Source: Vibrio lentus
Lineage (GTDB): Bacteria; Pseudomonadota; Gammaproteobacteria; Enterobacterales; Vibrionaceae
Reading direction: 5' to 3'
NCBI RefSeq assembly: GCF_002875945.1
Contig: NZ_MCZK01000121.1
Location: 18,702-82,701 of the forward strand
Length of the DNA stretch: 64,000 nt
Below, in pieces: positions 45,639-55,764 of this stretch. The notes beneath the pieces were generated by a model. The model worked only from the letters and a program-made list of their open reading frames with translations, had not been told where the DNA came from and ran no database searches. Position numbers and translations under genes: made by a program. Within the stretch, counting starts at the first letter, position 1. Each line of letters opens with the position of its first letter.

Positions 45639-46268
45639 TTATTGATTCACTAGAGCAACAGCATCACGAGTTAAATGAGCCAGTTCTTCCCAATTGCCTT
45701 CTTCAATCAGCTTCTTGTTCACCATCCAAGTACCGCCACATGCGAGCACGCGAGGTATCGCTAGGTAGTCTTTAATGTTGTTTGGATTGATGCCACCGGT
45801 CGGCATGATCTCAATATCTGTATAAGGAGCAAGAAGTGATTTAACCATGTTGATGCCACCCGATGCTTCAGCAGGGAAAAACTTCAATGTTGTTAAGCCC
45901 ATCTCAAGCGCTGCTTCTACTGTACTCGGGTTGTTCACCCCAGGAATGATATCGATACCAATTTCTTGGCAGGCTCTTACCGTGTTTGGGTTAAAGCCAG
46001 GAGAGACGACGAACGTTGCGCCCGCTTCTTTAGCCGCGATAGCTTGCTCACGATTTAGTACAGTGCCCGCGCCGATCAACATATCTGGTTGTGATTCACG
46101 AAGTAGGCGAATAGCTTCAACTGCAGCTTCCGAACGGAATGTAATTTCTGCCGCAGGTAAACCATTCTCAGCTAACACTTTACCCAGAGGGATGATGTCT
46201 TCAGCGTTGTCGATAGCGATCACGGGGATAACTTTCAGTGTTTTCAGTTGTTGTTTGATGTTTGACAT
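45639..46268 (-). CDS. eda: KDPG aldolase (copy 2)
   Basis: 209 residues, same length and residues (Glu41, Lys129) as copy 1 at 30616. Final enzyme of the hexuronate route, giving pyruvate and glyceraldehyde-3-phosphate. Nine bases behind kdgK copy 2, last gene of the dctQ-dctM-uxuB-uxaC-kdgK-eda unit. Highly similar central third to copy 1 with divergent ends. Confidence 0.93.
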   Translation of the reverse strand: MSNIKQQLKTLKVIPVIAIDNAEDIIPLGKVLAENGLPAAEITFRSEAAVEAIRLLRESQPDMLIGAGTVLNREQAIAAKEAGATFVVSPGFNPNTVRACQEIGIDIIPGVNNPSTVEAALEMGLTTLKFFPAEASGGINMVKSLLAPYTDIEIMPTGGINPNNIKDYLAIPRVLACGGTWMVNKKLIEEGNWEELAHLTRDAVALVNQ

Positions 46269-46277
46269 TGGTATTCC

Positions 46278-47270
46278 TTAAATGGCTGTGATGGCCGCTT
46301 GAGTAAGTTCTTTTGCAATAATGGCACCGCGATGTTGGATGACTACGCCTGCCATGGTATTGCCACGCTGGCACGACGTTGTTAAGTCTTCGCCAGCAAG
46401 GTAAGCAGATAAGAATCCGCCATTGAATGAGTCTCCCGCTGATGTTGTATCAACAACGTTTTCAACAGGAGTAGTAGGCACCGCTCGTGGAGCAGAGGCC
46501 GTACCTGAGCCTTGCTCTCTGTTACCTTGACTTGTGTCACCTTGAATAAGACAGCCATCAGCACCCAGTTTGACGATGCATCGCTTAACACCCAGCGCCG
46601 TTAGACGTTCGATAGTTTGCTCTGGAGAGCTATCTCCCCAAATCAACTGTTCATCATCGAACGTTACTAAAGCTAAATCTGTCAGCGTATACATAGCTTG
46701 GTAGCTGTTCTTAACGGTTTGGTTTTCGTCCTGTGGCCAAAGGGCTGGGCGGAAGTTACTGTCGAAGGCTATCTCAACGCCTTGTGTCTTCAACTCAACC
46801 AAGATGTTCAATAGATCGATACGATCTTGTTCAGGCAGAATCGCTAATGTGATACCGCTGAGAAAGACCATATCGACATTGCGTAGTGCCTGCTTTATCT
46901 GATTGAAATCTGGGTGTTGCAACAGGTAGCGTGCAGCCGACTGATTTCTCCAATACAGAAAGGTACGTTCACCGGCTTCATCAAGCTGAATCAGGTATAG
47001 CCCCGGAGTTCGTTGGCTATCTTGTAGAACGAGGTCAGTCGACACTCTTTCTTGTTGCCAGCGCTCTAACATCCCTTTGCTAATAGGGTCGGAACCCAAA
47101 GCTGTCACGTAGGACACTTTGATGTCATCTTGATTGAGATTGGCCTCGCAGCCGCGGTTTAGGTATACCGCAGCATTGAGAGTGTCTCCGCCAAACGTTT
47201 GATGCATTGAGCCGAACGGTTTGCCGTTAAGCTCGATCATGCACTCACCAATGATGGCGATATGTTTCAT
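46278..47270 (-). CDS. kdgK: 2-keto-3-deoxygluconate kinase (copy 2)
   Basis: 330 residues, PfkB family, with 'DTTSAGDSFNGGFLSAYLAG'. Compared with copy 1 at 31249 it has a longer Gln/Gly/Ser-rich loop (about residues 245-268, 'QGDTSQGNREQGSGTASAP') before the conserved 'TTPVENVVD'. Phosphorylates KDG. Three bases after uxaC, translationally coupled. Confidence 0.92.
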   Translation of the reverse strand: MKHIAIIGECMIELNGKPFGSMHQTFGGDTLNAAVYLNRGCEANLNQDDIKVSYVTALGSDPISKGMLERWQQERVSTDLVLQDSQRTPGLYLIQLDEAGERTFLYWRNQSAARYLLQHPDFNQIKQALRNVDMVFLSGITLAILPEQDRIDLLNILVELKTQGVEIAFDSNFRPALWPQDENQTVKNSYQAMYTLTDLALVTFDDEQLIWGDSSPEQTIERLTALGVKRCIVKLGADGCLIQGDTSQGNREQGSGTASAPRAVPTTPVENVVDTTSAGDSFNGGFLSAYLAGEDLTTSCQRGNTMAGVVIQHRGAIIAKELTQAAITAI

Positions 47271-47273
47271 GGG

Positions 47274-48686
47274 TTACGCCCTCTCTTCGAAGTAGCGTTT
47301 TGCGTTGCCAAAGCAGATGTCTTCGACCATAGGGCCAAGCAGCGACATGTCGTTTGGCACCTCACCGTTTTCAGCCCAGCGACCAAGCATGTCGCATAGA
47401 ATTCGGCGGAAGTATTCGTGGCGTGTGTACGATAAGAAGCTGCGAGAGTCAGTCAACATGCCGACAAACTGGCTAAGCAGACCAAGCTGAGATAACTGCT
47501 CCATTTGGCGTTGCATGCCGTCTTTCTGATCGTTGAACCACCAACCAGAACCAAACTGAACTTTGCCCGCGATACCGCCACCTTGGAAGTTACCAATCAT
47601 GGTTGCCATCATCTCGTTATCGCGAGGGTTTAAGCAGTAAAGGATGGTGCGAGGCAGTTCATTGCTTTGATCCATCTCGTCCAACAGGTGAGCTAATTCG
47701 AAGGCAAATGTCTTGTCGCTGATCGAATCAAAGCCTGCATCAGCACCTAACAGTTGGAACATACGTGTGTTGTTATTGCGTTGAGCACCAATGTGAAGCT
47801 GCATTACCCAACCCATTGCTGCGTATCGCTTGCCCAACCACACTTGAACGGCTGTTGAGAACTGTGCACATTCTAAATCGGTGAGCGTTTCACCGTTGAG
47901 GCGTCGAGTTAACAGAGCATCCAGCTCGGATTCTGATGGAATAGGCGCGTAGCGAACCACTTCAATATCGTGGTCTGCTGCACGGCAACCATGATCGTTG
48001 AAATGCGCTAGGCGGCTGTCTAAAGCATTCAATAGATGATGGAAGCGAGTGATCTCGATGTCAGCAACCATACTTAACTTTTGCAGGTAATCAGCAAAGC
48101 CATCGAGTTCAATTTTGAATGCTTTATCCGGGCGCCAACTTGGCAGAACCTTCACATCAAAAGTGCTGTCTTGAGCGATCGCTTTATGGTGTTCAAGAGA
48201 GTCGATAGGGTCATCAGTCGTACCCGCCATTACAACGTTCATTTGTTGCATGATGCCGCGAGCACTGAATTCCGGTGTCGCTAATAGCTCGTTTCCTTCG
48301 TGCCAAATTTGGTCAGCGGTTTCTGGGCCAAATAGAGTACCAGTAATACCAAATGGGCGACGAAGTTCTAAGTGAGTCCAGTGGTAAAGTGGGTTACCCA
48401 AGGTTTGAGGGACGGTTTTAGCCCATGCCATGAACTTGTGATAATCACTCGCGCCTCCGGTGATCAGACGCTCGTCGATCCCCGCTGAACGCATGCCGCG
48501 CCATTTGTAGTGGTCACCTTCAAGCCAGATCTTAGACATGTTGTCGAACCGACGATCTTGAGCCACCTCTGCCGGGTTTAGGTGGCAATGATAGTCATAA
48601 ATAGGCTGGTGGCTTGCGTGTTCATGGTACAAGCGGCGTGCAGTTTCATTCGATAGTAAAAAGTCTTCACATAAGAAATTCTTCAT
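47274..48686 (-). CDS. uxaC: glucuronate isomerase
   Basis: 470 residues, the standard UxaC length. Signature '[34 protein letters not shown]' near residues 31-65 with metal-binding His in 'HCH', and C-terminal '[19 protein letters not shown]'. Converts glucuronate to fructuronate (and galacturonate to tagaturonate). Between uxuB and kdgK. No uxaA/uxaB are present, so this unit serves glucuronate. Confidence 0.95.
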   Translation of the reverse strand: MKNFLCEDFLLSNETARRLYHEHASHQPIYDYHCHLNPAEVAQDRRFDNMSKIWLEGDHYKWRGMRSAGIDERLITGGASDYHKFMAWAKTVPQTLGNPLYHWTHLELRRPFGITGTLFGPETADQIWHEGNELLATPEFSARGIMQQMNVVMAGTTDDPIDSLEHHKAIAQDSTFDVKVLPSWRPDKAFKIELDGFADYLQKLSMVADIEITRFHHLLNALDSRLAHFNDHGCRAADHDIEVVRYAPIPSESELDALLTRRLNGETLTDLECAQFSTAVQVWLGKRYAAMGWVMQLHIGAQRNNNTRMFQLLGADAGFDSISDKTFAFELAHLLDEMDQSNELPRTILYCLNPRDNEMMATMIGNFQGGGIAGKVQFGSGWWFNDQKDGMQRQMEQLSQLGLLSQFVGMLTDSRSFLSYTRHEYFRRILCDMLGRWAENGEVPNDMSLLGPMVEDICFGNAKRYFEERA

Positions 48687-48698
48687 TGTTTGTACTCC

Positions 48699-50162
48699 TT
48701 ATAACGCAGCCACGGTAGCAACGGCACCGTGTTCAATTAGTGATTGGTATGCCGACGTTACCGCTTCAATGACCTTTGGATCTTGGCCTAGATCGGCTGG
48801 GAAAATCGCTTCAACAGCAAGTAATGCCGGAACCACAGAAACATTGAGTCCATGCTGGTTACAGATCTGGCGCAGTGTATCGGCCATTGGATCGCGAACA
48901 TCAATCTCATTGCCTTGCTCATCAACGCCCGATACATAACGCATCCAGCCAGCGATGGCCGTTGCAAGCCATGAGAAGTCTGAGCCTTGATCTAAATGGA
49001 ATCGTAAGCTGCCACCCATACGCTGAGGGATCTTCTGGCTGCCATCCATCGCAATCTGCCACGTCTTATGTTTCAAGCTAGGGTTGGTGAAGCGGTTGAT
49101 CAGCAAAGTTGCGTAGCCTTCCAAATCAGTCCCTTCAGGCATGGTTAACGAAGGTGCTTGGGATATCATCATCATGTCAAAAGCAGCTTTGCGGTAACCA
49201 GCGTCTGTCATGGTGTCGGAAATATGGTCGTAGCCACCAAGGTATCCTAGGTAAGCAAGGAAAGAGTGACTGCCATTGAGCATGCGCAGTTTCATCTCTT
49301 CGTAAGGCACCACATCTTCTACGAACTCTGCGCCAGCGACATTCCAGTCTGGACGGCCTGCCACAAAGTTATCTTCAATTACCCATTGTCGGAAGGGTTC
49401 ACAGGCGATGCCACACGGGTCTTCACAACCAAGCAGTTCTGCAATTTCTGTCAGTGTTTCTTCCGTTGCAGCGGGTACGATGCGATCAACCATGGTGCAT
49501 GGGAAAGTGACATGGGTTTCAATCCAATCACGCAGTTCAGGGTTAAGCAGTTGAGCGAACTCAATGATCGCTGCTTTTGCTACATGACCGTTCTCTTGAA
49601 CGTTGTCGCAAGACATTACCGTGAATGGAGGAAGTTTACGGTCGCGGCGTATCTTTAGCGCTTGCACAATATATCCAAGCGCCGATTTTGGCTGTGTTGG
49701 GTTCGCTAAATCAGCGATGACTAGGGCATTGTTTCTATCAAGCTTTCCAGTTGCAGGGTCAGCGCAGTAGCCTTTCTCTGTGATGGTCATCGACACGATA
49801 GCCACTTGAGGCTCAGCCATTTTTTCTAAAACAGCTTCGATGCCGTCTAGATTTGGATGCAGTGATTCAGTTACTGAACCGATTAATTTTACATCGGTAG
49901 ATTCCGCGCCTTTTTCAGCAACTGTGTAAAGGTGGTCTTGCGTACGAAGTGATTCAATTAAATCTTCGCCGCCGAATAGGTTAATTTCGCAAATACCCCA
50001 ATCGGTGCTGGTCTTGCTGAGCATCTCATTAGTGAATAGAGCTTGGTGCGCACGATGAAAGGCACCAAAACCAAGATGCACAATACGGCTTTGAAGTGCT
50101 GAACGGTCGTAATCAGGTCGTAATACAGTGTTTGGCAGCGTTGAGTTAGCAACAGTCTTCAT
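48699..50162 (-). CDS. uxuB: fructuronate reductase
   Basis: 487 residues, long-chain mannitol-dehydrogenase family. NAD-binding 'IVHLGFGAFHRAHQALFTNEML', 'DRIVPAATEE', and the catalytic region 'KLRMLNGSHSFLAYLGYL' with Lys, Asn and His. Reduces fructuronate to D-mannonate with NADH. Preceded by a short inverted repeat (50177-50198, TCCCGC/GCGGGA) just before its GAAGGAAA ribosome site, possibly an intercistronic processing site between dctM and uxuB. Confidence 0.94.
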   Translation of the reverse strand: MKTVANSTLPNTVLRPDYDRSALQSRIVHLGFGAFHRAHQALFTNEMLSKTSTDWGICEINLFGGEDLIESLRTQDHLYTVAEKGAESTDVKLIGSVTESLHPNLDGIEAVLEKMAEPQVAIVSMTITEKGYCADPATGKLDRNNALVIADLANPTQPKSALGYIVQALKIRRDRKLPPFTVMSCDNVQENGHVAKAAIIEFAQLLNPELRDWIETHVTFPCTMVDRIVPAATEETLTEIAELLGCEDPCGIACEPFRQWVIEDNFVAGRPDWNVAGAEFVEDVVPYEEMKLRMLNGSHSFLAYLGYLGGYDHISDTMTDAGYRKAAFDMMMISQAPSLTMPEGTDLEGYATLLINRFTNPSLKHKTWQIAMDGSQKIPQRMGGSLRFHLDQGSDFSWLATAIAGWMRYVSGVDEQGNEIDVRDPMADTLRQICNQHGLNVSVVPALLAVEAIFPADLGQDPKVIEAVTSAYQSLIEHGAVATVAAL

Positions 50163-50258
50163 TATTTATTTCCTTCTCCCGCCAGCGAACCAGCGGGATT
50201 TTATTATTTGATAATACGTGTGAGTGTTTAGCAGTCTAAAAATGTATCTGTGACGAAA

Positions 50259-51566
50259 TTACGAACCGTAGCCCAGTACCAATTCAGGTAGGAACAAGCT
50301 TAGCTCAGGGATAAAAGTAACGGCCATTAGTGCAGCGATAAGCGCCGCATAGAATGGCAGCAACGGTTTGATGACTTTATCAATGGCAATGTTGGCAACC
50401 GAACAACCGATGAATAGCGCACTACCTACTGGCGGCGTACAGATACCGATAGCTAGGTTGAATGTCATCATGATGCCGAAGTGAACAGGGTCGATGCCTA
50501 GATCCAATGCGATCGGTAAGAAGATTGGTGTGAAGATCAGTACCGCTGGTGTCATATCCATGAAGATACCCACAATCAGCAGAATCACGTTGATAATCAA
50601 TAGGATCATTAATGGGTTATCAGAAACCGCCAGTAGAGCATCGGCAATCATGTAAGGCACATCGGCGTTTGCCATTGCCCAAGACATGCCCATTGATGCA
50701 CCGACCAATAACAAAACAATAGATGTCGTTACCGCAGACTCAAGGATGATCTTTGGAATATCGCGCCACTTAACTTCACGGTAGATAAGTACCGCGAGAA
50801 CAAAGGTGTATACAACCGCAATCGCAGAAGCCTCAGTCGCAGTAAAGATACCGCCAATGATGCCACCCATGATGATGCCGATCAGCGCTAGAGATGGCGC
50901 CGCTCTTAAGAAGGTATTCCATACCACCGACATTGAAGGTCGTGCGGCGATTGGGTAACCACGACGTTTCGCGATAATGCCAGCCACGAGCATGATACTT
51001 AGCCCCATGATGAGACCTGGGATGTAACCCGCTAAGAACAATGCTGCGATTGAAGTGCCACCAGAAACCAAAGAGAAAACGATCAAGGTATTACTTGGTG
51101 GAATCAAAAGACCGCTAGGGCACGAAGTAATGTTAACCGCCGCAGAGAAGTTTTCATCGTAGCCATCTTTCTTTTGCAGAGGAGACATGGTGCCACCTAC
51201 TGCTGCCGCCGATGCTACCGCTGATCCTGAGATCGAACCAAACATCATGTTTGCCATCACGTTTACGTGTGCCAATGAACCCGGGAGACGACCGCCCAAC
51301 ACTTTCGCGAAGTTGATCAAACGCAGCGCAATGCCGCCTTGGTTCATGATGTTGCCCGCCAAAATAAAGAACGGGATTGCTAATAGAGCGAAGTTATCAA
51401 GACCTGCTGCCATGCGTTGAGCGACTACAGCAATTGCTGGTTCAAGCGGTAAGCTCATTAAAATTGTTGCTAATGACGATAAACCGATAGCAAAAGAGAC
51501 CGGTACACCGATTGTAAGCAGTACAGCGAAACTACCGAATAATGTCAGTATTACTTGCCATTCCAT
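50259..51566 (-). CDS. TRAP transporter large membrane subunit
   Basis: 435 residues, DctM family, about 12 membrane segments. 'GVPVSFAIGLSSL', 'NIMNQGGIALRLI', 'SGSAVASAAAVGGTMSP' and 'CPSGLLIPPSNTLIVFS' are characteristic. Ion-coupled import channel that works with the small subunit (51582) and the binding protein (52391). In this hexuronate operon it should import glucuronate or a related uronate. Confidence 0.93.
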   Translation of the reverse strand: MEWQVILTLFGSFAVLLTIGVPVSFAIGLSSLATILMSLPLEPAIAVVAQRMAAGLDNFALLAIPFFILAGNIMNQGGIALRLINFAKVLGGRLPGSLAHVNVMANMMFGSISGSAVASAAAVGGTMSPLQKKDGYDENFSAAVNITSCPSGLLIPPSNTLIVFSLVSGGTSIAALFLAGYIPGLIMGLSIMLVAGIIAKRRGYPIAARPSMSVVWNTFLRAAPSLALIGIIMGGIIGGIFTATEASAIAVVYTFVLAVLIYREVKWRDIPKIILESAVTTSIVLLLVGASMGMSWAMANADVPYMIADALLAVSDNPLMILLIINVILLIVGIFMDMTPAVLIFTPIFLPIALDLGIDPVHFGIMMTFNLAIGICTPPVGSALFIGCSVANIAIDKVIKPLLPFYAALIAALMAVTFIPELSLFLPELVLGYGS

Positions 51567-51581
51567 TGTGAAATCCTTCTA

Positions 51582-52094
51582 TCAATCAAGTTGAGATTCG
51601 GTGACTAAGTCGTCGCCAGATATTAATTTTTGAACACATTCGTAGGTAAATACGGCGGAGTAAAAAATCATCAAAGCGCCACTGATAGGCAAGCAGAAAT
51701 AGATGTAACCCATTTCTAAACCAAGTGCGGGTGTCAGTTGCCCCATGGCGAGTGTTTTAGCCGCTAACTGGCTTCCACCGTGAACCAGGACAATATAAGA
51801 GAAGGTTGCAATGGCGATTTGAATAACGATTTGGTTAATGAGTTTGCGTTTACCCGTTAACTTCATCGTCAGTAGGTCAATAGCTAGGTGACGTTTCAGG
51901 CCTGTTGTGTAGGCGGCGCCAATGAGAGCAACCCACATAAAGAGGTAACGAGCGAGCTCGTCAGTAACGGTACTTGGTTTACCAATGACGTAGCGGGACA
52001 AGACCTGCCAGATCACACACAGCACTAAAAAAGACGAAAGAGACACAGTAAAGGCGGCCAACCCTTTATTTATATAACTGACCAATTTATTCAT
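51582..52094 (-). CDS. TRAP transporter small membrane subunit
   Basis: 170 residues, DctQ family, four membrane helices. 'QVLSRYVIGKPSTVTDELARYLFMWVALIGAAY' pattern at about 30-62 with the conserved W-Y/E-motif. Bridges the binding protein and DctM. First gene of the minus-strand hexuronate unit, 15 bases before dctM, divergent from the binding protein across a 296-base region with several UxuR-type operators. Confidence 0.92.
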   Translation of the reverse strand: MNKLVSYINKGLAAFTVSLSSFLVLCVIWQVLSRYVIGKPSTVTDELARYLFMWVALIGAAYTTGLKRHLAIDLLTMKLTGKRKLINQIVIQIAIATFSYIVLVHGGSQLAAKTLAMGQLTPALGLEMGYIYFCLPISGALMIFYSAVFTYECVQKLISGDDLVTESQLD

Positions 52095-52132
52095 TTTTAT
52101 TTCCTTTCAACAAAGTTGCGTATCTCATAACA

Positions 52133-52146
52133 ATTGGTTTACCAAT
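52133..52146. promoter_or_regulatory. UxuR/ExuR-type operator 1
   Basis: ATTGGTTTACCAAT, near-perfect palindrome, 39 bases upstream of the dctQ start. Matches the known E. coli ExuR/UxuR consensus (ATTGGTATACCAAT) at 13 of 14 bases. Confidence 0.78.
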
Positions 52147-52245
52147 GTAAGGAATTGTTTCTATGTAGGGTAGGTACGCTCTAAAATCTGGCTGAATCAT
52201 AAGCTATTCAATCTAAATGTTGCGTGATCGAATTCACAAATGATT

Positions 52246-52291
52246 TTGGTTGACCAATTTGTGGGTTTTTATTGTGATATTGGTCAATCAA
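52246..52291. promoter_or_regulatory. UxuR/ExuR-type operators 2 and 3
   Basis: TTGGTTGACCAA at 52246-52257 is a good copy; TTGGTCAATCAA at 52280-52291 is weaker, with only one half-site well kept. Both lie midway between the divergent dctQ and dctP genes. Confidence 0.6.
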
Positions 52292-52361
52292 TTTCAATTT
52301 CAGCTTTGACGAGTCAATTTTTGATCGCCAATATGAGCCCATAACAAAAAACACCCTACAC

Positions 52362-52375
52362 ATTGGATAACCAAT
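52362..52375. promoter_or_regulatory. UxuR/ExuR-type operator 4
   Basis: ATTGGATAACCAAT, a palindrome 15 bases before the dctP ATG, placed to block transcription start or early elongation of the binding-protein gene. Confidence 0.7.
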
Positions 52376-52390
52376 CCACGGAGAATAAGA

Positions 52391-53377
52391 ATGATGATGA
52401 CGCGTAAAACTCTGATTAGTGCTGTTGTCGGTGCTGCTTTCACTTTTGGTGCAACAGCTTCTGCTTATGCAGCGACAACGTTAAAACTGAGCCATAACCA
52501 TCCTCGTGACCATGCGGTGCATGAAGCGATGACGTTTATGGCGAAAGAAGTGCGAGAATTGACTGATGGTGAAGTACGTATTCGTATTTATCCTGATGCT
52601 CAGCTAGGTACACAGCGCGAATCGATGGAGCTAATGCAAAATGGTGCATTAGATATGGTGAAAAGTAATGCTGCTGAATTAGAAGCTTTTTCTCCTGCTT
52701 ATTCATCATTCAACATGCCTTACTTGTTCCGCGACCAAGCACATTACTACAGCGTAACGGACGGTGAAGTAGGCCGTGACATTCTAAACTCTTCTCGTGA
52801 TAGCGGCTTTATTGGTGTGACTTACTACGATGCAGGCGCTCGTAGCTTCTACACCAACAAACCAATCAACACGCCAGAAGATCTAAAAGGTTTGAAAGTT
52901 CGTGTTCAGCCAAGCCCATCAGCGATTGCGATGGTGAAAGCATTAGGTGGTAACCCTACGCCACTAGCTTACGGTGAGTTGTACACGGCGCTACAACAAG
53001 GTGTTGTGGATGCAGCAGAAAATAACATCCCTTCATTCAGCTTGAGTCGTCACAGTGAAGTGTCTAAATACTTCAGCTTAGACGAGCATACAATGGTTCC
53101 TGACGTGCTGGTTATCTCAACGAAAGCATACGATAAACTGACCACAGAACAACAAGATGCATTAATGAAGGCGGCAAGTGATTCGTCAGAATTGATGAAG
53201 AAACTTTGGGCTGAATCGGAAGCAAAAGAGCGTGCTAAAGCTGAGAAAATGGGCGTAACGTTCGTTGAACCAGACAAAGCAGCGTTTGCGCTAGCGGTTC
53301 AACCAATGTACGACGCATTAGAAACATCGAACCCTGAATTGAGTGCGCTGATTGACCGTATTCAGTCTGTTGAGTAA
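52391..53377 (+). CDS. TRAP transporter solute-binding protein
   Basis: 328 residues, DctP family. Signal peptide to about residue 28 ('ATASAYAAT'). Typical pattern: 'LKLSHNHPRDHAVHEAM', 'IRIYPDAQLGTQRESMELMQNGALDM', and the carboxylate-binding Arg region 'LKGLKVRVQPSPSAI'; 'GNPTPLAYGELYTALQQGVVDAAENN' is the family signature. Binds a uronate in the periplasm for the DctQM complex encoded divergently. Followed by uxuR, 107 bases downstream. Confidence 0.92.
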   Translation: MMMTRKTLISAVVGAAFTFGATASAYAATTLKLSHNHPRDHAVHEAMTFMAKEVRELTDGEVRIRIYPDAQLGTQRESMELMQNGALDMVKSNAAELEAFSPAYSSFNMPYLFRDQAHYYSVTDGEVGRDILNSSRDSGFIGVTYYDAGARSFYTNKPINTPEDLKGLKVRVQPSPSAIAMVKALGGNPTPLAYGELYTALQQGVVDAAENNIPSFSLSRHSEVSKYFSLDEHTMVPDVLVISTKAYDKLTTEQQDALMKAASDSSELMKKLWAESEAKERAKAEKMGVTFVEPDKAAFALAVQPMYDALETSNPELSALIDRIQSVE

Positions 53378-53442
53378 TAAGCAAATCCAGAATAAATAGT
53401 AATACAAAAACAAGGTGTTACTGCATTTTGGGATATAGAGGT

Positions 53443-53462
53443 TGACCAATTATTTTTGGTCA
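53443..53462. promoter_or_regulatory. UxuR autoregulatory operator
   Basis: Perfect inverted repeat TGACCAA (53443-53449) and TTGGTCA (53456-53462) with a 6-base centre, 22 bases before the uxuR ATG. Shares the TTGGT half-site with the operators at 52133-52375, implying feedback control. Confidence 0.62.
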
Positions 53463-53484
53463 TTATGATGGCGAGAGAAATATA

Positions 53485-54267
53485 ATGGAAAAAAGTGACA
53501 ATATCATCATGATGCCTTTCGAGCCGAAAAGACCTTATCAGGAGATAGGGTTAGTACTAAGAAGAGAACTGATTGAAGGCCTTTACAAGGTTGGAGATAG
53601 GTTGCCTCCAGAACGCGATATTGCTGAGCGTTTAGACGTCAGTCGAACGGTCGTGCGTGAAGCGATCATTATGCTGGAGCTTGAAAACTTAGTTGAGGTG
53701 AAAAAAGGGTCGGGTGTTTACGTCCTGAACATTCCAACTCATTCTCGCGAGAATGTGATCAGCGATGATGCTGGTCCATTCGAGATGTTGCAGGCCCGTC
53801 AATTACTGGAAAGTAATATCGCGGAGTTTGCGGCAACTCAGGTCACTCCGAGCGACATCATTAAGATGCGCTCTGCACTCGAACTCGAGCGCGAAGAGCT
53901 TGCAAGCGGCACTACCGATTGCAGCGGAGATGAAAAGTTTCACATGTGTATTGCAGAGGCCACGCAAAACTCTGTGTTAGTCGATATGTTGAAACAATCC
54001 TGGGATCGACGCGAAAAGAGTCCAATGTGGAATAAACTCCACTCTCACATCAGTGGTCAAGATTACCGTGAAGAATGGTTAGATGATCACGCTCGTATCC
54101 TCGCCGCCTTACAGCGTAAAGACCCTGTCGCTGCTAAGAACGCAATGTGGCAACACCTTGAGAATGTTAAACAGCGTTTGTTAGCGTTGTCAGACATTGA
54201 TGACCCAAACTTTGATGGTTACTTATTCAGTTCAAACCCAGTGGTGCTGCTTAGCACTGAAAGTTAG
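53485..54267 (+). CDS. uxuR: UxuR/ExuR-type GntR repressor
   Basis: 260 residues, FadR subfamily. Winged helix 'LPPERDIAERLDVSRTVVREAIIMLELENLVEVKKGSG' at about 43-80 and FCD effector domain ('GPFEMLQARQLLESNIAEFAATQVTPSDI', metal-binding 'CIAEATQNSVL'). The pattern follows E. coli UxuR/ExuR closely, including 'AMWQHLENVKQRLL' at the end. Represses hexuronate genes and is released by a pathway intermediate such as fructuronate. TTGGT palindromes lie before dctQ, dctP and its own gene. Confidence 0.88.
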   Translation: MEKSDNIIMMPFEPKRPYQEIGLVLRRELIEGLYKVGDRLPPERDIAERLDVSRTVVREAIIMLELENLVEVKKGSGVYVLNIPTHSRENVISDDAGPFEMLQARQLLESNIAEFAATQVTPSDIIKMRSALELEREELASGTTDCSGDEKFHMCIAEATQNSVLVDMLKQSWDRREKSPMWNKLHSHISGQDYREEWLDDHARILAALQRKDPVAAKNAMWQHLENVKQRLLALSDIDDPNFDGYLFSSNPVVLLSTES

Positions 54268-54475
54268 TTCTGAAAGCTAGCGTTGAATTCAGCCACGAGA
54301 TTCCACTTGAAGGCTGATTTATTCACTAGGTTATTAATAAGTAGTCGTCTTTAGACCGGCGTAGACCGGTACTATCTCGGGCAGTAATTTTCATTGCTGC
54401 CATTAAGAAGTCGTTATTGCATTTAGCTTGATTAACTCGAGCCGGCTAAGTGCGTCTTAAAGAAAGGTAAGTCTC

Positions 54476-55663
54476 ATGGAACAAACGTGGCGTTGGTACG
54501 GCCCTAATGATCAAGTTTCGCTAGATGATATTCGTCAAGCGGGCGCAACTGGTATTGTGAATGCACTGCACCATATTCCAAATGGTGAAGTTTGGACAAA
54601 AGAAGAAATCCTGAAGCGTAAAGCCATCATCGAAGAGAAAGGTTTAACGTGGTCGGTAGTAGAAAGTGTGCCTGTTCATGAAGAGATAAAAACTCAAACT
54701 GGCAACTACCAGCAATGGATTGATAACTATAAGCAAACTCTGGCTAACCTTGCTGAGTGTGGCATTGACACAGTTTGCTATAACTTCATGCCAGTGTTGG
54801 ACTGGACGCGCACAGATTTAGAATTTGAAATGCCAGATGGCTCGCGCGCATTGCGCTTTGACCAAATAGCATTTGCGGCATTTGAACTGCATATTTTGAA
54901 GCGCCCGGGCGCACAATCGAACTATTCAGAGTCAGAACAAGTACAAGCGTTGGATTACTTTAACAACATGACGCCAGAGCAAATCCAACAGCTGACCAAC
55001 AACATCATCGCCGGTCTGCCGGGTGCTGAAGAAGGCTATACGCTTGAAGCCTTTCAAGCACAGCTAGACCGCTATGCGGGGATCAACAAAGATAAACTAC
55101 GTGAGCACATGTCTTACTTCCTTACTGAGTTGATGCCAATTTGTGATGCGAGTGGTTTGAAGATGGCGGTTCACCCAGACGATCCACCGCGTCCAATTCT
55201 AGGTTTGCCTCGCATCGTTTCAACTATCGAAGACATTGATTGGTTGACCGAAAATGTACCGAGCAAAATGAACGGTTTGACGATGTGTACAGGTTCATAC
55301 GGTGTTCGTGGCGATAATGACCTGGTCAATATGATCAAAAAGCACGGCGACCGAATTTACTTTACGCATTTGCGTTCTACTAAGCGTGAAGAGAGCAACC
55401 CAATGACATTCCACGAAGCAGCGCACCTAGATGGTGATGTGGACATGTACAACGTTGTGATGGCTATCTTGGATGAAGAGCACCGTCGTGCAGAGGTGGG
55501 TGACCATCGCTTGATTCCAATGCGTCCAGACCACGGTCACCAAATGTTGGATGACCTAAAGAAAAAGACCAACCCAGGTTATTCGGCGATTGGTCGATTG
55601 AAAGGGCTAGCAGAAGTTCGCGGATTAGAAGTCGCACTCAAGCGTGCTTTTTACACGAAGTAA
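54476..55663 (+). CDS. uxuA: mannonate dehydratase
   Basis: 395 residues, the UxuA length. '[21 protein letters not shown]' and '[12 protein letters not shown]' at the start, metal-binding His/Cys in '[20 protein letters not shown]' and '[16 protein letters not shown]', then '[12 protein letters not shown]'. Fe2+/Mn2+ enzyme turning D-mannonate to KDG, the missing step between uxuB and kdgK. Upstream, 54353-54373 holds two direct TAGACCGG copies of unknown role. AAAGG ribosome site; terminator follows. Confidence 0.95.
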   Translation: MEQTWRWYGPNDQVSLDDIRQAGATGIVNALHHIPNGEVWTKEEILKRKAIIEEKGLTWSVVESVPVHEEIKTQTGNYQQWIDNYKQTLANLAECGIDTVCYNFMPVLDWTRTDLEFEMPDGSRALRFDQIAFAAFELHILKRPGAQSNYSESEQVQALDYFNNMTPEQIQQLTNNIIAGLPGAEEGYTLEAFQAQLDRYAGINKDKLREHMSYFLTELMPICDASGLKMAVHPDDPPRPILGLPRIVSTIEDIDWLTENVPSKMNGLTMCTGSYGVRGDNDLVNMIKKHGDRIYFTHLRSTKREESNPMTFHEAAHLDGDVDMYNVVMAILDEEHRRAEVGDHRLIPMRPDHGHQMLDDLKKKTNPGYSAIGRLKGLAEVRGLEVALKRAFYTK

Positions 55664-55692
55664 CTCTTAAGCTTCGGTTTTAAATACCGTTT

Positions 55693-55722
55693 AAAAACCA
55701 GAACTCATGTTCTGGTTTTTTT
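55693..55722 (+). terminator. terminator after uxuA
   Basis: 12-bp perfect stem AAAAACCAGAAC (55693-55704) and GTTCTGGTTTTT (55709-55720), loop TCAT, extended T-run. Confidence 0.9.
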
Positions 55723-55764
55723 GTATCTGCTCATAGCAAAGCCTGTGTTTTGATACCAAAACAA

